From Dactylonectria macrodidyma (lineage: Eukaryota; Ascomycota; Sordariomycetes; Hypocreales; Nectriaceae), in the NCBI GenBank assembly GCA_020744425.1, contig JAGMUV010000007.1:1240001-1304000 (forward strand): a stretch of DNA of 64,000 bases, given 5' to 3'. A model generated the notes under the pieces. The model saw nothing but the letters and a program-made list of their open reading frames with translations, was not told where the DNA came from and did no database searches. Position numbers and translations under genes: made by a program. Positions 12,156 to 22,239 of this stretch are shown here, one piece after another (the stretch's first letter is position 1; each line of letters starts with the position of its first letter).

Positions 12156-12608
12156 TCAGGTGGATCTGTGGCCCTCCCTCGTCACCGCAGGTGCGGGTAC
12201 CTCAACATACTCCGGCGGACTAGCCCCTCCGGCTTCCAGGTCCCGCAGCTCCGTCCCGGGGTCCCGCAAGCCAGCCTTCTTCCCGTCGTATGCCGGCGGT
12301 GCCTGGCCCAACTCGTTGAGGCCTTCATCCGAGCGCGTTACCCCAGGCCTCGCCATACGTTGCCGCTCTCGCCGCTCCCGTGCCTGCCGCTGCTCGAGCA
12401 TGAAAGGGACGCCATTTCCCGGCGGGTGAGGCCACCCGGACGTGCTGCGTAGGCGGCGACGAGCGCGATAATGCGTCACAGTGAAGACGACGGCGATGAG
12501 AACGGCAATACTGAACGGGATGAGCAGCCAGGTAAGTGGGCTGACGTTCATGGAACCCGAGTCGTCGCTGTCGGAACTGTTGGTTGCTGTTGGGACAGAG
12601 GTCGACAT
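12156..12608 (-). CDS. small single-pass membrane protein with two PPxY motifs
   Basis: An intronless frame of 150 residues from ATG at 12608. An in-frame extension to 12647 would add 13 residues, but MSTSVPTATN is the better start. The layout is: a Ser/Thr/Asp-rich N-terminus (1-22), one hydrophobic span (about 24-46), then a basic cytoplasmic stretch (RARRRLR), an Arg/Glu-rich region (about 73-88) and a tail with PPAY (104-107) and PPEY (131-134). PPxY motifs are the known ligands of WW domains of Rsp5/NEDD4-type ubiquitin ligases, and small membrane adaptors of this layout recruit such ligases. That role is inference here. The gene is divergent from TFB5, with 1.2 kb between starts. I do not recognise a named family. 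Confidence 0.75.
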   Translation of the reverse strand: MSTSVPTATNSSDSDDSGSMNVSPLTWLLIPFSIAVLIAVVFTVTHYRARRRLRSTSGWPHPPGNGVPFMLEQRQARERRERQRMARPGVTRSDEGLNELGQAPPAYDGKKAGLRDPGTELRDLEAGGASPPEYVEVPAPAVTREGHRST

Positions 12609-13780
12609 TTTGAGAAGTGAGTTGGTGTGTGTGGTGCGAAGCTCCACACAGATGTTGGTGCCAATAGAAGCAGTGGTTTATAGACGTCGAGGTTCGGAAC
12701 GGATATGGAAATGCAAATTGTTTCTCAGGTAATAGGCTGGATAATTCGATTCCAGATAGTATACAGGTCTGTGATGTCGAAGCCACGAATGCTGAGGCAG
12801 GTACCAGTCGAGGCGAACACGACACAGCTTTGTCTGCTTCCTTGTTCGATCAAACACCGAGGTTCTTGGAGAATGGGCGGCAGATATATGATAAAGAAAA
12901 GAGGTGGTCCGCGTCATCGACGCCAACCAGTCGGGTGGGGAGATCTTTGTACACATTGCCATGTACTGCCTCTCGACCGATTCCTAGAGTCCGGGACTGC
13001 CGTGGGTGACTTCATCGCCTGTGGCTTGGACAAGTGTGTGACGACGGTTGACGGCTCGGCAGCCCGCAAGGGCACAAGGGCAGCTTGGAGCCTTGGAACG
13101 CCTAGTATTCAATTTGGAATCCCACACGGATGCCCGGCAGGTCCCCTATCTAGCGGGATGGCGGGGTCAATATGCTTTGGAGCTGGACGAGTGAGCGATC
13201 GAGTTGTGTGAGTGGGTGGTGCGGTTGCTACCGTTCTGCTGTGCTCGTGATCCAATCGACGCATCACCTCTGTGCCTATAGGTGCCTTCTACCTTACCCA
13301 CGGCACCTTAGCCGAATATACTTGGGATATACCTGTTTTCTTTTTATCGGTTTCAATTCCCCTTCAATTTCCTAAATTATTTATCTCTATACAGCCTTAG
13401 GACAAGAATCTTACACCTTGAGGGCAACCGCCACATGATGCATCTTGGATTCCATTGCTTTCGAGGCGGAGAAGCACAGATGACAGTCAACTGGCCATGG
13501 AGTGGCTTGGCTGAGGCGCAGGGGCAGCCTCACCTTCTTGGCGGAATGTGATTCCACATGCTCTGTCTCGGCGCGAGTGGGTCCGAGCTTTGGTCGATTT
13601 CCCCAAGCGAACATCAAAGGTCCAGCCTCAAACTTTCTCGACAACCCGTCTCTCCAAGCACCAAGGCGAGACGTGTCGCCGTCTTCAGGCTATCGACAAT
13701 TGGCTCCATCTTCCCTCCTCAGGGTTGCGAAGACATTCCTAGCTCTCAAATCTTGGGCCACGCGCAAAGTGCCTCCCACG
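12609..13780. other. divergent promoter region
   Basis: About 1.2 kb between the starts of the PPxY membrane protein (-) and TFB5 (+), so it should contain both promoters. I see no convincing gene; a 168-codon frame across 12705-13211 looks like chance. Confidence 0.5.
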
Positions 13781-14182
13781 ATGCCTCGTGCAATCCGAGG
13801 TTCGTTGCCTCAGCCCACTCCTTCACATCCGACTAACGCCACCGTTCATAGGCGTTCTGATCAAATGTGATCCGTCGATCAAGTCAATCATCGTTAACAT
13901 CGATAGTGACAGCCACGACTTCATCATTGAAGACCTAGATGATGAACGAGTCGTTGTCAAAGAAAACATGGTTGAGCTGTTGAAGGCAAAGCTCGAGGAC
14001 GTGAGTATGCCCATGAAAGTCTCCCTCATGTGTCCATTTATTTCCTTCCCAAACAGCCCCAACACGATGGATTAAGTTTCGTCATTGTATTGTGTCCTCT
14101 ATCTTGTTGTTGCCTTGTTCTTACAAATCTACAGCGTCTCAAGGAAAACCTTCCCCCAGAGGAGGAATCTGGTTCCGAGTAG
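13781..14182 (+). CDS. TFB5: TFIIH subunit TFB5 (TTDA/GTF2H5 homologue)
   Basis: Three exons, 13781-13799, 13852-14000 and 14135-14182, encode 71 residues, the usual size for this subunit. The protein starts [20 protein letters not shown], contains [15 protein letters not shown] and ends [14 protein letters not shown], matching the TFB5 family throughout. TFB5 is the smallest core subunit of TFIIH. It binds and stabilises the p52/Tfb2 subunit and is needed for nucleotide excision repair and full transcription initiation in the nucleus. Exon 1 has only 19 coding bases, so simple ORF calling misses the start. Intron 1 (52 nt) has GACTAAC before its TAG acceptor; intron 2 is 134 nt. The stop lies 108 bases from the stop of the convergent isomerase gene, so the 3' ends may overlap. 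Confidence 0.95.
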
Positions 14183-14290
14183 ACAGGTTCTTGTCAACCA
14201 ACACCATCCAACAATGATATAGCCATATGCTCGCGTCAAGATGCCTCTGAACAACCCAAAACAACTGAGACAGTTTTCTATTCCCGCCCT

Positions 14291-15217
14291 TCAAAGCTTT
14301 TCAAACCGTGGCTTGGTCTTGGTCAGACCGCTCATGATGGCCTGCGAGAAGTCCTTGCCTTGCAGCGCAGCCGCATTCCACACCCTCGTGTATCGCAAAC
14401 TCTCCGCCACGTCATGATCCCGCCCGTAGTTGAGCAACTCCTTGGTGCCTTGCACCGCGACGGGGCTCTTCTCGCTAATGGAAGCGGCTAAAGCCAGCGC
14501 AGCCTGCAAGGCCAGCTCCTTGCTGCCGTGCACCTGGCTCACGAACCCAACCGCCGCAGCCTCTTGTGCCGAGAAGTCTCGTGCGCTGAGGCACACGTCC
14601 TTAACCCATGACGTCGATCCGACGATCTTGGGTAGCCGCGCGAGCGTGCCAATGTCGGCCGCCAGGCCGATGTCGACTTCCTTGACGGCGAAGCGTGTGT
14701 TGGCTGCGCAGATGCGAATATCGGCACAGCAGGACAAATCGATGGCGAGGCCTATAGAGATGCCATGGAGTACACAGATAATGGCTATAGGCGTCAGAAA
14801 AGACAGATTAGCAGACCATCACCCTCCCTTTCGAGCAATCCGTGACTTACGCTTTTCGCACTTCTCGGCCGCGCTAACGCAGTCTTGAAACTCTTCAATG
14901 TGACTTCTCATGCCCTTTGCCTTCTTCGCCACATCATCGCCCTCCTTGGCCGTGAGCATGCCGTCCTCGGCCGCGGCCTGGACATCCAGCCCGGACGTAA
15001 AGGCCCGGTCGCCGGCTCCGCTCAGGACGACGACGCGCACATCCTCGTCGGCGCTCAGCTGCGTAAAGATGCGCCCAAACTCGAGCCACATGGGCCGCGA
15101 GAAGGCGTTGAGCTTGCGCGGGCGGTTGATCTCGACGTGCGCCACGAACGACGACGGCGAGCTGACCACGAAGTGCTCGTACGCAGCGTAGGCCTGGATG
15201 GGGGTCGCTGTTGACAT
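14291..15217 (-). CDS. dci1: delta3,5-delta2,4-dienoyl-CoA isomerase (ECH1/DCI1-like)
   Basis: Two exons, 15217-14851 and 14784-14291, encode 286 residues. The 66-nt intron (GTAAGT...CTATAG) splits the Pro codon just before IICVLHGISIGLAIDL, the oxyanion-hole segment of the crotonase fold. The block FAVKEVDIGLAADIGTLARL is diagnostic of ECH1-type isomerases. D138, E158 and D166 keep the spacing of the three catalytic acids D176, E196 and D204 of the rat enzyme. The enzyme moves double bonds during beta-oxidation of unsaturated fatty acids with odd-numbered double bonds, in peroxisomes or mitochondria. The C-terminus is RFEKL: the last two residues fit a PTS1 signal, but Glu at position -3 is not canonical, so its location is open. 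The N-terminus is not an obvious mitochondrial presequence. Confidence 0.93.
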
Positions 15218-15951
15218 GGCGAGAGACGAGTGCTATACGCACGAAGTATATGGCTTTGGAAGAGGTGTTATGAAGCGTCGGACTACAACGGATGGCTGAA
15301 TAAATTCAGGTTTCAAAGTAATATGTCAAGTTGCTAAGGGAGGCGAACTCGCGACGCGGGGATGTAAGTCAGCACTGTTCGAGATGCCGAGGCTCGGGTC
15401 GTCAATTAAGGAACCCTGGTTGACTCGGAGCTTGGCACCCCCACACGTGTTTCTGGTCAGTCACCTCAACTCACCTTAAAATCAAATCAAGTCCTTTTCC
15501 AAATTCAAATCAGCTGTTCTAGCGAAGATTAGCTTTTTTATGGGTGTGGCATGAATTCATACTACGTAACAGAAATCCTTTGAGTAAGCCATGGACTGGA
15601 TTTCCACCAGCAAGCGGCACATCTCATGCAGCCCTCACATGTTAATCCTCACACGTCACAGTACCATGATATAACAGAGGAAGAAGTCTATTTGTACTCT
15701 CAGACGACGACGCATATAAGACACAGGCGGTTCATCGCCTAGACTAGCTAATTGATATTCCAAGCCGTCTACCCTTCCTGGATTAGACACCAATTGATCC
15801 CATGAAAAAAAGACGATCCGACGTGTCCAGTGCATCAAATCCAGCGCGCATCTCCACCATCATTTTTGACTGTCATAAAACGAGGAGGAAATCGCCATCA
15901 ACGGATGGCATGTGTCAAAACCCCCAGCGGTTGAGTAAATCAATACCTAGT
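15218..15951. other. intergenic region upstream of the isomerase gene
   Basis: About 730 bases between two minus-strand genes. It should hold the isomerase promoter and the 3' end of the GH72 gene. No gene or repeat is apparent. Confidence 0.5.
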
Positions 15952-17425
15952 TTACAGGAGGAGGGTGCCAAACAAAGTGAAAATGATGGCCGCACCAGTG
16001 ACGCAAATAGGCGCCAGGTCCAGCGGGGCCAGAGCAGGGGCTGCGCTATCATCATCGTCATCCGAAGAGCCTGTGGAAGAAGCAGCTTCCCCAGTGACAC
16101 CGGCAGTAGCGGTACCACTATCGGCTCGGTCCTGGGAACCGTCGCCATCGAGGCCGGGTCCGTCACCAGCACCGTCCGACATATACTTCTCCGCCTGAAC
16201 GGGCATCTCAGGGACCAGGCTAGCATTTACCTGCCAGGAAGCGTCCGAGGTGGGACAGGACTTGCTGTGAGTGGTAGAGTCGGCACCACCGTCGCCAGTG
16301 GGAGCAGGGTTATCAGAAAGGGCGGTCTTAAAGAGATTGTATTCAGAGATGGTGGTAATTTTGTCGTTGGAGCCAATGCTGACGATGCCGAAGTCGTTGT
16401 CCTCGATAGAGTACTCGTAGAGCAAGCCGCCGGAATAGACGCTGCTCATCTTATCGCTCATCATGGCGGTAAGCTCGTCGAACTTGCGAGGGCGGCTCTT
16501 GATGCAGCCATACTCGGAGAGGCTGTAGGTTTGTTAGCAACGTTGAGTACATTTCACGCTCTAGGTCGGGAGACTTACAAGATAGGAAGGCCATAGTCAG
16601 TGAAGTTCTTGACTTTGACATCCCAGCCCGAAGTGGTGAAATCACTGTTGCACCACGAGTAGTCGTTGAAGGCGAAGAAGTCAGATCGCTCGTCGTCAGA
16701 ACCGCAGTTCATGTACTGGGCAGTCTGCATTCGGTTGGACGAGACATCGGCAGCAGAGTAGCCAACGGGAACAGCACGAAGGTTACGAGAGTTCATATAG
16801 TTCTTCATGTCACGAGTGACGGCCTTGACGTAAGGGGCAGACTTGTCGGTGTCGGCCTCGTCGTTGATAACTTCGTTGCCTGAGAAGAAGGCGAGAGTGT
16901 TCTTGTACTTGGCAAACATCTCGACGGTGGCGAAGACGCTCTGGAGATAGGCGGTGTTGTATGAAGGGCCGGGGTCTGCTCGGTTGATGGAGTAGGCCGG
17001 GTTGTTGACGTCCAGAACCAAGTAAATTCCAGCATCGTTGAGAGCAGACATGCATTCGTCGTGGTCGAGGCTGTTGTCGACGGCATAGACACGGATGACA
17101 TTTACGCCGAGGTCCTTGAACTTGGCAATGTCGCGCTCGCAGACCTTGGTGTCGGCAAGAGGGTCAGTGTTGGCCGCAGCACCGCCAGGCTGGTAGTCAA
17201 TGCCGCGAAGGTAGAAACGGGTATCGCCCTGCCAGAAAGCTTGAACATGTAAGTATTTGGTTACGAGAGTCGACAAAATGAAAGTCGACGATGCGATGCT
17301 TGGAGCTCACCATTGCCCGAGACCGTCACAGCAGTGAGGTCGCTGCGCTTGCTTGGAGGTTGCTTCACAGTGGGAGTAGCCGAAGCCAGAGCCGCAATAG
17401 CGGAAAGAAGGAGTCCCGTCTTCAT
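15952..17425 (-). CDS. GPI-anchored beta-1,3-glucanosyltransferase, GH72 (GAS/GEL family)
   Basis: Three exons, 17425-17311, 17239-16579 and 16522-15952, encode 448 residues. The introns are 71 and 56 nt. An N-terminal signal peptide (about 1-16) is followed by the GH72 domain, which starts near FWQGDTRFYLRGIDYQPGG. The acid/base Glu sits in FFSGNEVIN (residue 161) and the nucleophile in FLSEYGC (residue 262), the same numbers as in yeast Gas1. The enzyme cuts and re-joins beta-1,3-glucan chains in the cell wall outside the plasma membrane. The C-terminus has a Ser/Asp-rich stretch (SSTGSSDDDDDSAAP) and a hydrophobic tail ending LFGTLLL, typical of GPI addition. Beyond the catalytic domain only one Cys is seen, so the cysteine-rich CBM43/X8 module is absent. 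That makes this a GH72-minus form like yeast Gas3-Gas5. Confidence 0.95.
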
Positions 17426-20389
17426 TGTGTTTAGAGGGAAATCGTTGGTAGCCCGAAGCTGTGTCGATTTGGTTGGGTGTACCGTAATTGTCGAGAGAAA
17501 GACGAGTCCGAAGGCGAATTAGTATTTGAGGTCCTTGCTGGGTACCTCTAGACTGAAATCAAAATCCAACAACGAGAGAGTTGGAGAGATACGATCTATG
17601 AAAAGAAGAAACGAAGGTGGCTGGTCGGGCAACAGCAACAATGCAGCGCGTTGACCAGTACGTGGACAAGAATGGGGAGGAAAGAGGGAAGGAGGAAAAC
17701 GGTAGAGGGAGTGATCGAACTGGAATGGCTTTTTAATAAAAGGGTCAGGAGAGATGGATGGATGAATAGGTAGGTAGCCTACCGAGGTGTGTGTGGTGCC
17801 GGCGCGTCAGGGAGGGAGGCAAGAACCAGTTTTTGAAGATTAGCATCAATGGAGCATCTGCAAGGAGCACTATGCATGGAGCCTTCTGCGAGGACCACCA
17901 AGGGCCAAAGAATTAATGAATTAAGATACTCTGTATCATACGTGCCCAATCCCAATCCCCGAACGAGTGTGAGGTACAGCCGAGCCCCTGGTTCCAAATC
18001 TTCTACGTAGCAGAGAGTGTCCTCCTGATGTTGCTACATCCACGTCCATTTTCTGGGCCTCAGAAGGTTTAGAGCGAACGGATTGCTCGGCTCACGTCAC
18101 GGTGGGCGCGCGAGTACAAACAATAATAAACGGGACCAGTTGCAGAGCATCCACAGCAGTTGTATCTTGAAGTACCTATTTGCTACAAATAGCACCACGT
18201 AGCAGCAGCTGCCCTTACGTCTACTTACTGAGTGTCTGACATGCGGAATAATTCATCATTGCATTGATGTGTTGATACGTAAAGATTGCCTTACTTCTTC
18301 AAATCACATTTGTATTCCCAACGGCTTATTGGGAATTATATTTGAATTCTCTTTGCTCTAAATCCGGAGGCACACCAACAGGCGGCTTGGATCATCACCC
18401 ACTCTCCCCGGAAGGATCAGGCACGCGATGGAGACACAAATGGGGAACCGCGATTGACCGGGGGGGCTGGGCCGGACCATTCATTAGCTCTTGAGCTCAG
18501 ACGGTAGGTGGAGAGACGATTCGCGCTGGCTCTACAAATCGTATGGCTGCATCTCAGTCGGTGGCAAGGCGCCCGCCACGCATCCCACCTCGTATGAGTG
18601 TGAGACAGCTGCAATAGAAGGCTACACGCGCGCGCGCGCACAAGAGTCAATCGACAATATGACGACAGGATGCGCTACATCTCTTCCATGCAGATATCCT
18701 CGAGCCAAGAGAGAAAACAGGATGCTCTGCCAGGCGATCAAGTCTAAGAAAGGCGATGATGGGCGGAAGATAGTGACCTCCCATGATGCAGCCACTTGGA
18801 TCCAAAATGTGGTGCACGCGCCAGGGGCAGGCAGGATCCACACACCAACAAGGGGGGGTTGCGTGTCCAGGTCTTGGCTGCATTGGCATGGCAGGTTTTC
18901 AAACTTTTTTGCAATTGTTGGCAGCCAGCCAAGTTCAACGTTCAACTCGAGGGAGGAATCCGGATGCCGTAACGTCGGACGCAGTATTATGTGAGGCCGC
19001 ACTCACTGTTCTGCGTGTATCTTGTCACGCAGGACTCTTGTTTGCTCCCCTCCAACTCTCTCGGTCTCTCTCGGTGCTCTCTCGGCCCTCTCTCACATCA
19101 GACCTCACGGCTGCCTCTCGTATCTGCTACACGAACCGCTTTTCCGAGCTGTCTCGTAACTGGTACGTGCCGTCGGGTCCCGAGGCGTGCGATACCTGCA
19201 TCAACAAGTACCTCGCTTTACAACGTTCCATACAAGCACCAGCACCCGCAAAATTACCTCGTACCTAAAAGCTTCCCAATTTATGTGTGCTACTGTTGTT
19301 TTGGCGTGGCCCCTTCTCGTATCCATATTGGTCGCGCTCTCTCATGCGCGTGGATCAAAAACCCTCAGCTTGTGTCGTTGAGAAGCTACTCAGCCACAAT
19401 CCAGTCATCCAGCGCACGATCGAAAAGCCGACGACGCCCAGCAAAATCCCTGTTTCCGTGCCCAATCGCTTGTGTGCCAAGGCTCCATAATCGGCACCTT
19501 TTTCGATTCTCGATCCTGAGCAGGTATGGATTACTGTGATACGGAGCACACGACCTAAGATTGATGCTGCATGTGAGTAGTAGTTACTACGCAGTAGACG
19601 CCACAAGATAGAGAAAGCGGCCACAGCTGTTGTAGACGCTGTTTAGAGTCTTTGAGCTCGTCTGCACCAGCTTCGCAGGTACCTAGGGAACTATTTACAA
19701 CCTGATCTTGGACTTGGCATCAAGATTGAAGCTTCGTCCCAAATGTCAAAGCCTAGGATCATGAGCCCGAGCGGTGGAACAACCCACCTTCCATCGATTG
19801 TTGGACGTGATGATGACAATCTCACAGGTGGTGCTCGTGGTTCTTTGATGCTGGCGCATGAGGCACTGTGGGCACGCTTGTTTCATCGGGAGCCAATTGC
19901 TTGGCTTCCTTTGCTGGCAGATCTTAGTCGCGAGCCAAGCATTGTCAACGCCAGGGGGAGGTGAGGCGAGTTGCAAGGGTGGGTGCGGATCATCACGACG
20001 ATTGAAATTTCTCAGGGCAGCAGCTCCCTTCGCCAGTGCCTCAGGCGTAATGGAGTGACGGCATTGTGTGTGAAACTGTCGTCGGGTTAATTCTAAATTC
20101 GCATCGAGACTTGGTTGGTTGTGCAGGGAGCAGCGGGATTGACAATGGACCGAATGGCAATGGAACAAGGATGAAGATCTTTTGTTACCCACATCCGAAC
20201 TCCTGAAGATCAACCCTACAACTGAGGAAGCCAAAGATGCCGAGGGTGTTGTGGTGAATCCGGTAGCTCAGGTGCACGGCAGGAGGAAGAACACATCAAC
20301 CCCACCGCACATCAAAAGACGCCCTAACTGTATCTTGCTGAAGAAGGAAAATTGGCGGGGGGGATAAAATGATAATTCTATTAGAGACT
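17426..20389. other. long gene-free region upstream of the GH72 gene
   Basis: About 3 kb. The first few hundred bases should be the GH72 leader and promoter. A small inverted repeat, ATTCCCAA/TTGGGAAT, lies at 18314-18336 with a 7-base loop. Open frames of 160-180 codons around 18.5-20.2 kb overlap on both strands and show no recognisable protein. I call no gene. Confidence 0.4.
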
Positions 20390-21060
20390 TAAGGAAAGCA
20401 AAAGACCGAAATAACTGAAGGGAGCGTGTCTTACAAATGGAGGAGCTTAATGCCCAGTCGCTTTATATTTGATTCCTTATCTATTATCTCCATATTGCCT
20501 CTTGAATCCTGGATCCTTTTAGTACTATCTTAATGCTAGGTGATTTAAGGCTCCTTGCCTTTATAATAGATGGGATTAGAGTTAGAGAGTTAGGAGGTAT
20601 AATTATTATATATATTGAATATAGCCTTAAATATAAGGCTTGCGTAGGAATGAATTACGATAAACCTACTTACTTATAGGCTATTAGATAGTAAAGTATT
20701 AGGTATGAGAATGAATTGCTATTAGGATAATACTTTACTTTGCATTTTGTATAAGTAGGTAGTACTTACGCCTTGATCTATGTTAATAAAGAAGCGTTTT
20801 GCATCCAGCTGCGTGATCTAGCCATCGATAAGGCCAGTGGTTACTAAAATATGTAGATAACTGTTGAATTCAATTACTATTGACTGCGTTTTCTTACTTA
20901 CAAAGTGGTCTCGGAGACGCAAACAGAACATAGATGCACAGTGTAGGGTTAAAAAAAATGAGAAGGGAGGTAGATTGGGTAGCAGCTTGGAATTGGATGA
21001 ATACACTGTTGCGTAATTTGCATGTGTCGTTATGTGTGGTGCCAAATTTATTATTCTCAA
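20390..21060. repeat. AT-rich island, likely a RIP-mutated repeat remnant
   Basis: Base composition changes abruptly here. From about 20390 to 21060 the DNA is rich in A/T and TpA steps, poor in CpG, and closed by stops in all frames. Flanking DNA is balanced or GC-rich. Such islands in Pezizomycotina are usually relics of transposable elements mutated C-to-T by repeat-induced point mutation. The boundaries are estimates. Two hairpins lie inside: AGCCTTA/TAAGGCT at 20623-20640, and a larger one at 20690-20739. No transposase could be read. Confidence 0.55.
20690..20739. repeat. inverted repeat in the AT-rich island
   Basis: Perfect 12-bp arms, AGTAAAGTATTA at 20690-20701 and TAATACTTTACT at 20728-20739, are separated by 26 bases. 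Pairing resumes imperfectly outside the arms: TACTTATA on the left at about 20671-20678 matches TATAAGTA on the right at about 20750-20757. The whole hairpin therefore spans about 90 bases. It could be a MITE-like relic. Confidence 0.8.
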
Positions 21061-21337
21061 GACTATGATTATATTTGCATTGTTCTAAACCCGCTCTCGA
21101 GGTTCGTCTATGATGCTGAGTGATCCTGTGTAAATGCGTCTATGTTCATCTTCTCTTATGTCCGCTGAGTGTGAGGAGCAGTCTCCTTGGGCATTACGCC
21201 ATGCATCTTGTCTGTCACTCCCAATGATTCCTTTCCCACAATCTAATGATCCAAGAGTCTATTTCCGCATGGGCCAAATTTCCCAACCCAATTGCGCCAG
21301 CCCAACCCAATCTCTGAAGCATCACATCAAAACACGT

Positions 21338-22239
21338 CTATTGGGAAACTCCCTGGCTCCTCCTCCTCCGCACGAATTCGGGCAGAGCAATGATAGGTCG
21401 CTTCTCGTTCGGAACGGTCGCACCGGATGAATCGACGACGCGTCGGTCAGGCTTGCAGCAGCACCCCATGGCGGCGTGCAGCAAGAAGGCAACATCGGTG
21501 GCGATGGCGGCGATCCACATAAAGACGAACATCTTGACGCCAATGTTGGCCTTGATGTTCAGCTGGTCCTGGGCCGTCAGAGCGATCTTAGCAGCAAAGG
21601 TGATGACGGTAGCAATGGCTGCCCCGAGCGAGACGACGATGCCGGCAATAGCGCTGAGGAACGATAGAACGAGACTCCACCAGCGGGTACGGATGACGAG
21701 CGGGCTCAGGAAGATGAGGACGGTGTTGATACAAATACCGGCCATGAAGCAGCCGTACATGATCTGGGAGCCGATTCGGAGGATGGTGAGGACGGTGATG
21801 GCCTCGGACGGGAGGGCAATCTTTGCGCCGGCAAGAAGTTCGCTGACGAGGACCTCGACGGGGTTGAACCAGTAGAACTGCTTCGGGTGCGAGCAATAGG
21901 TGACGCCTCTGGAACAAGCAACAAGTCAGCAAGAGAAGTGGAAGGGGAGTTATACAGGGGCAAAACGCACTCATCGTTGTAACCCTCACAAAAGTTCCAG
22001 ATGCCGACTTGGTAAAAATCGTGCAGGCCTAAGCTCCGAGCGACCGAGTTGAGCAAGTTGGAGTTTGCGACGGAGATGGGGATGACCTGAGAGACATCGA
22101 GCGAGAAGAAGTAAATGTCCGTGAGGATATTATTGTTATAGGTGTTGCCGATGATAACGAGGATGAGGAAGGGAATGGTGATAAAGTAGAAGACGCTGGC
22201 GGCGATAGCCGTGTTGCGCCGCGTGTTGGGAGCGGCCAT
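21338..22239 (-). CDS. SUR7/PalI-type four-span membrane protein
   Basis: Two exons, 22239-21971 and 21908-21338, encode 279 residues. The 62-nt intron has a GTGCGT donor and a CCAG acceptor. Four hydrophobic spans are visible: one near 11-31, then three in the second exon (MYGCFMAGICINTVLIFL; the segment after WWSLVLSFLSAIAGIVVSL; MFVFMWIAAIATDVAFLL). The first extracellular loop carries VGIWNFCEGYNDEGVTYC, the G-x-W-x-x-C claudin-like pattern of the SUR7/PalI family. Members act at the plasma membrane: Sur7 proteins mark eisosomes and affect wall and sporulation, while PalI takes part in ambient-pH sensing. Which branch this belongs to cannot be decided here. The short C-terminal tail is basic (RRRRSQG). 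Start ATG at 22239 (MAAPNTRRN) directly precedes the first span. Confidence 0.85.

Noticed and set aside
18491..20234. Open frames of 160-182 codons between the GH72 gene and the AT-rich island
   Set aside because: They overlap on both strands, there is no recognisable protein, and the number and length match chance expectation.
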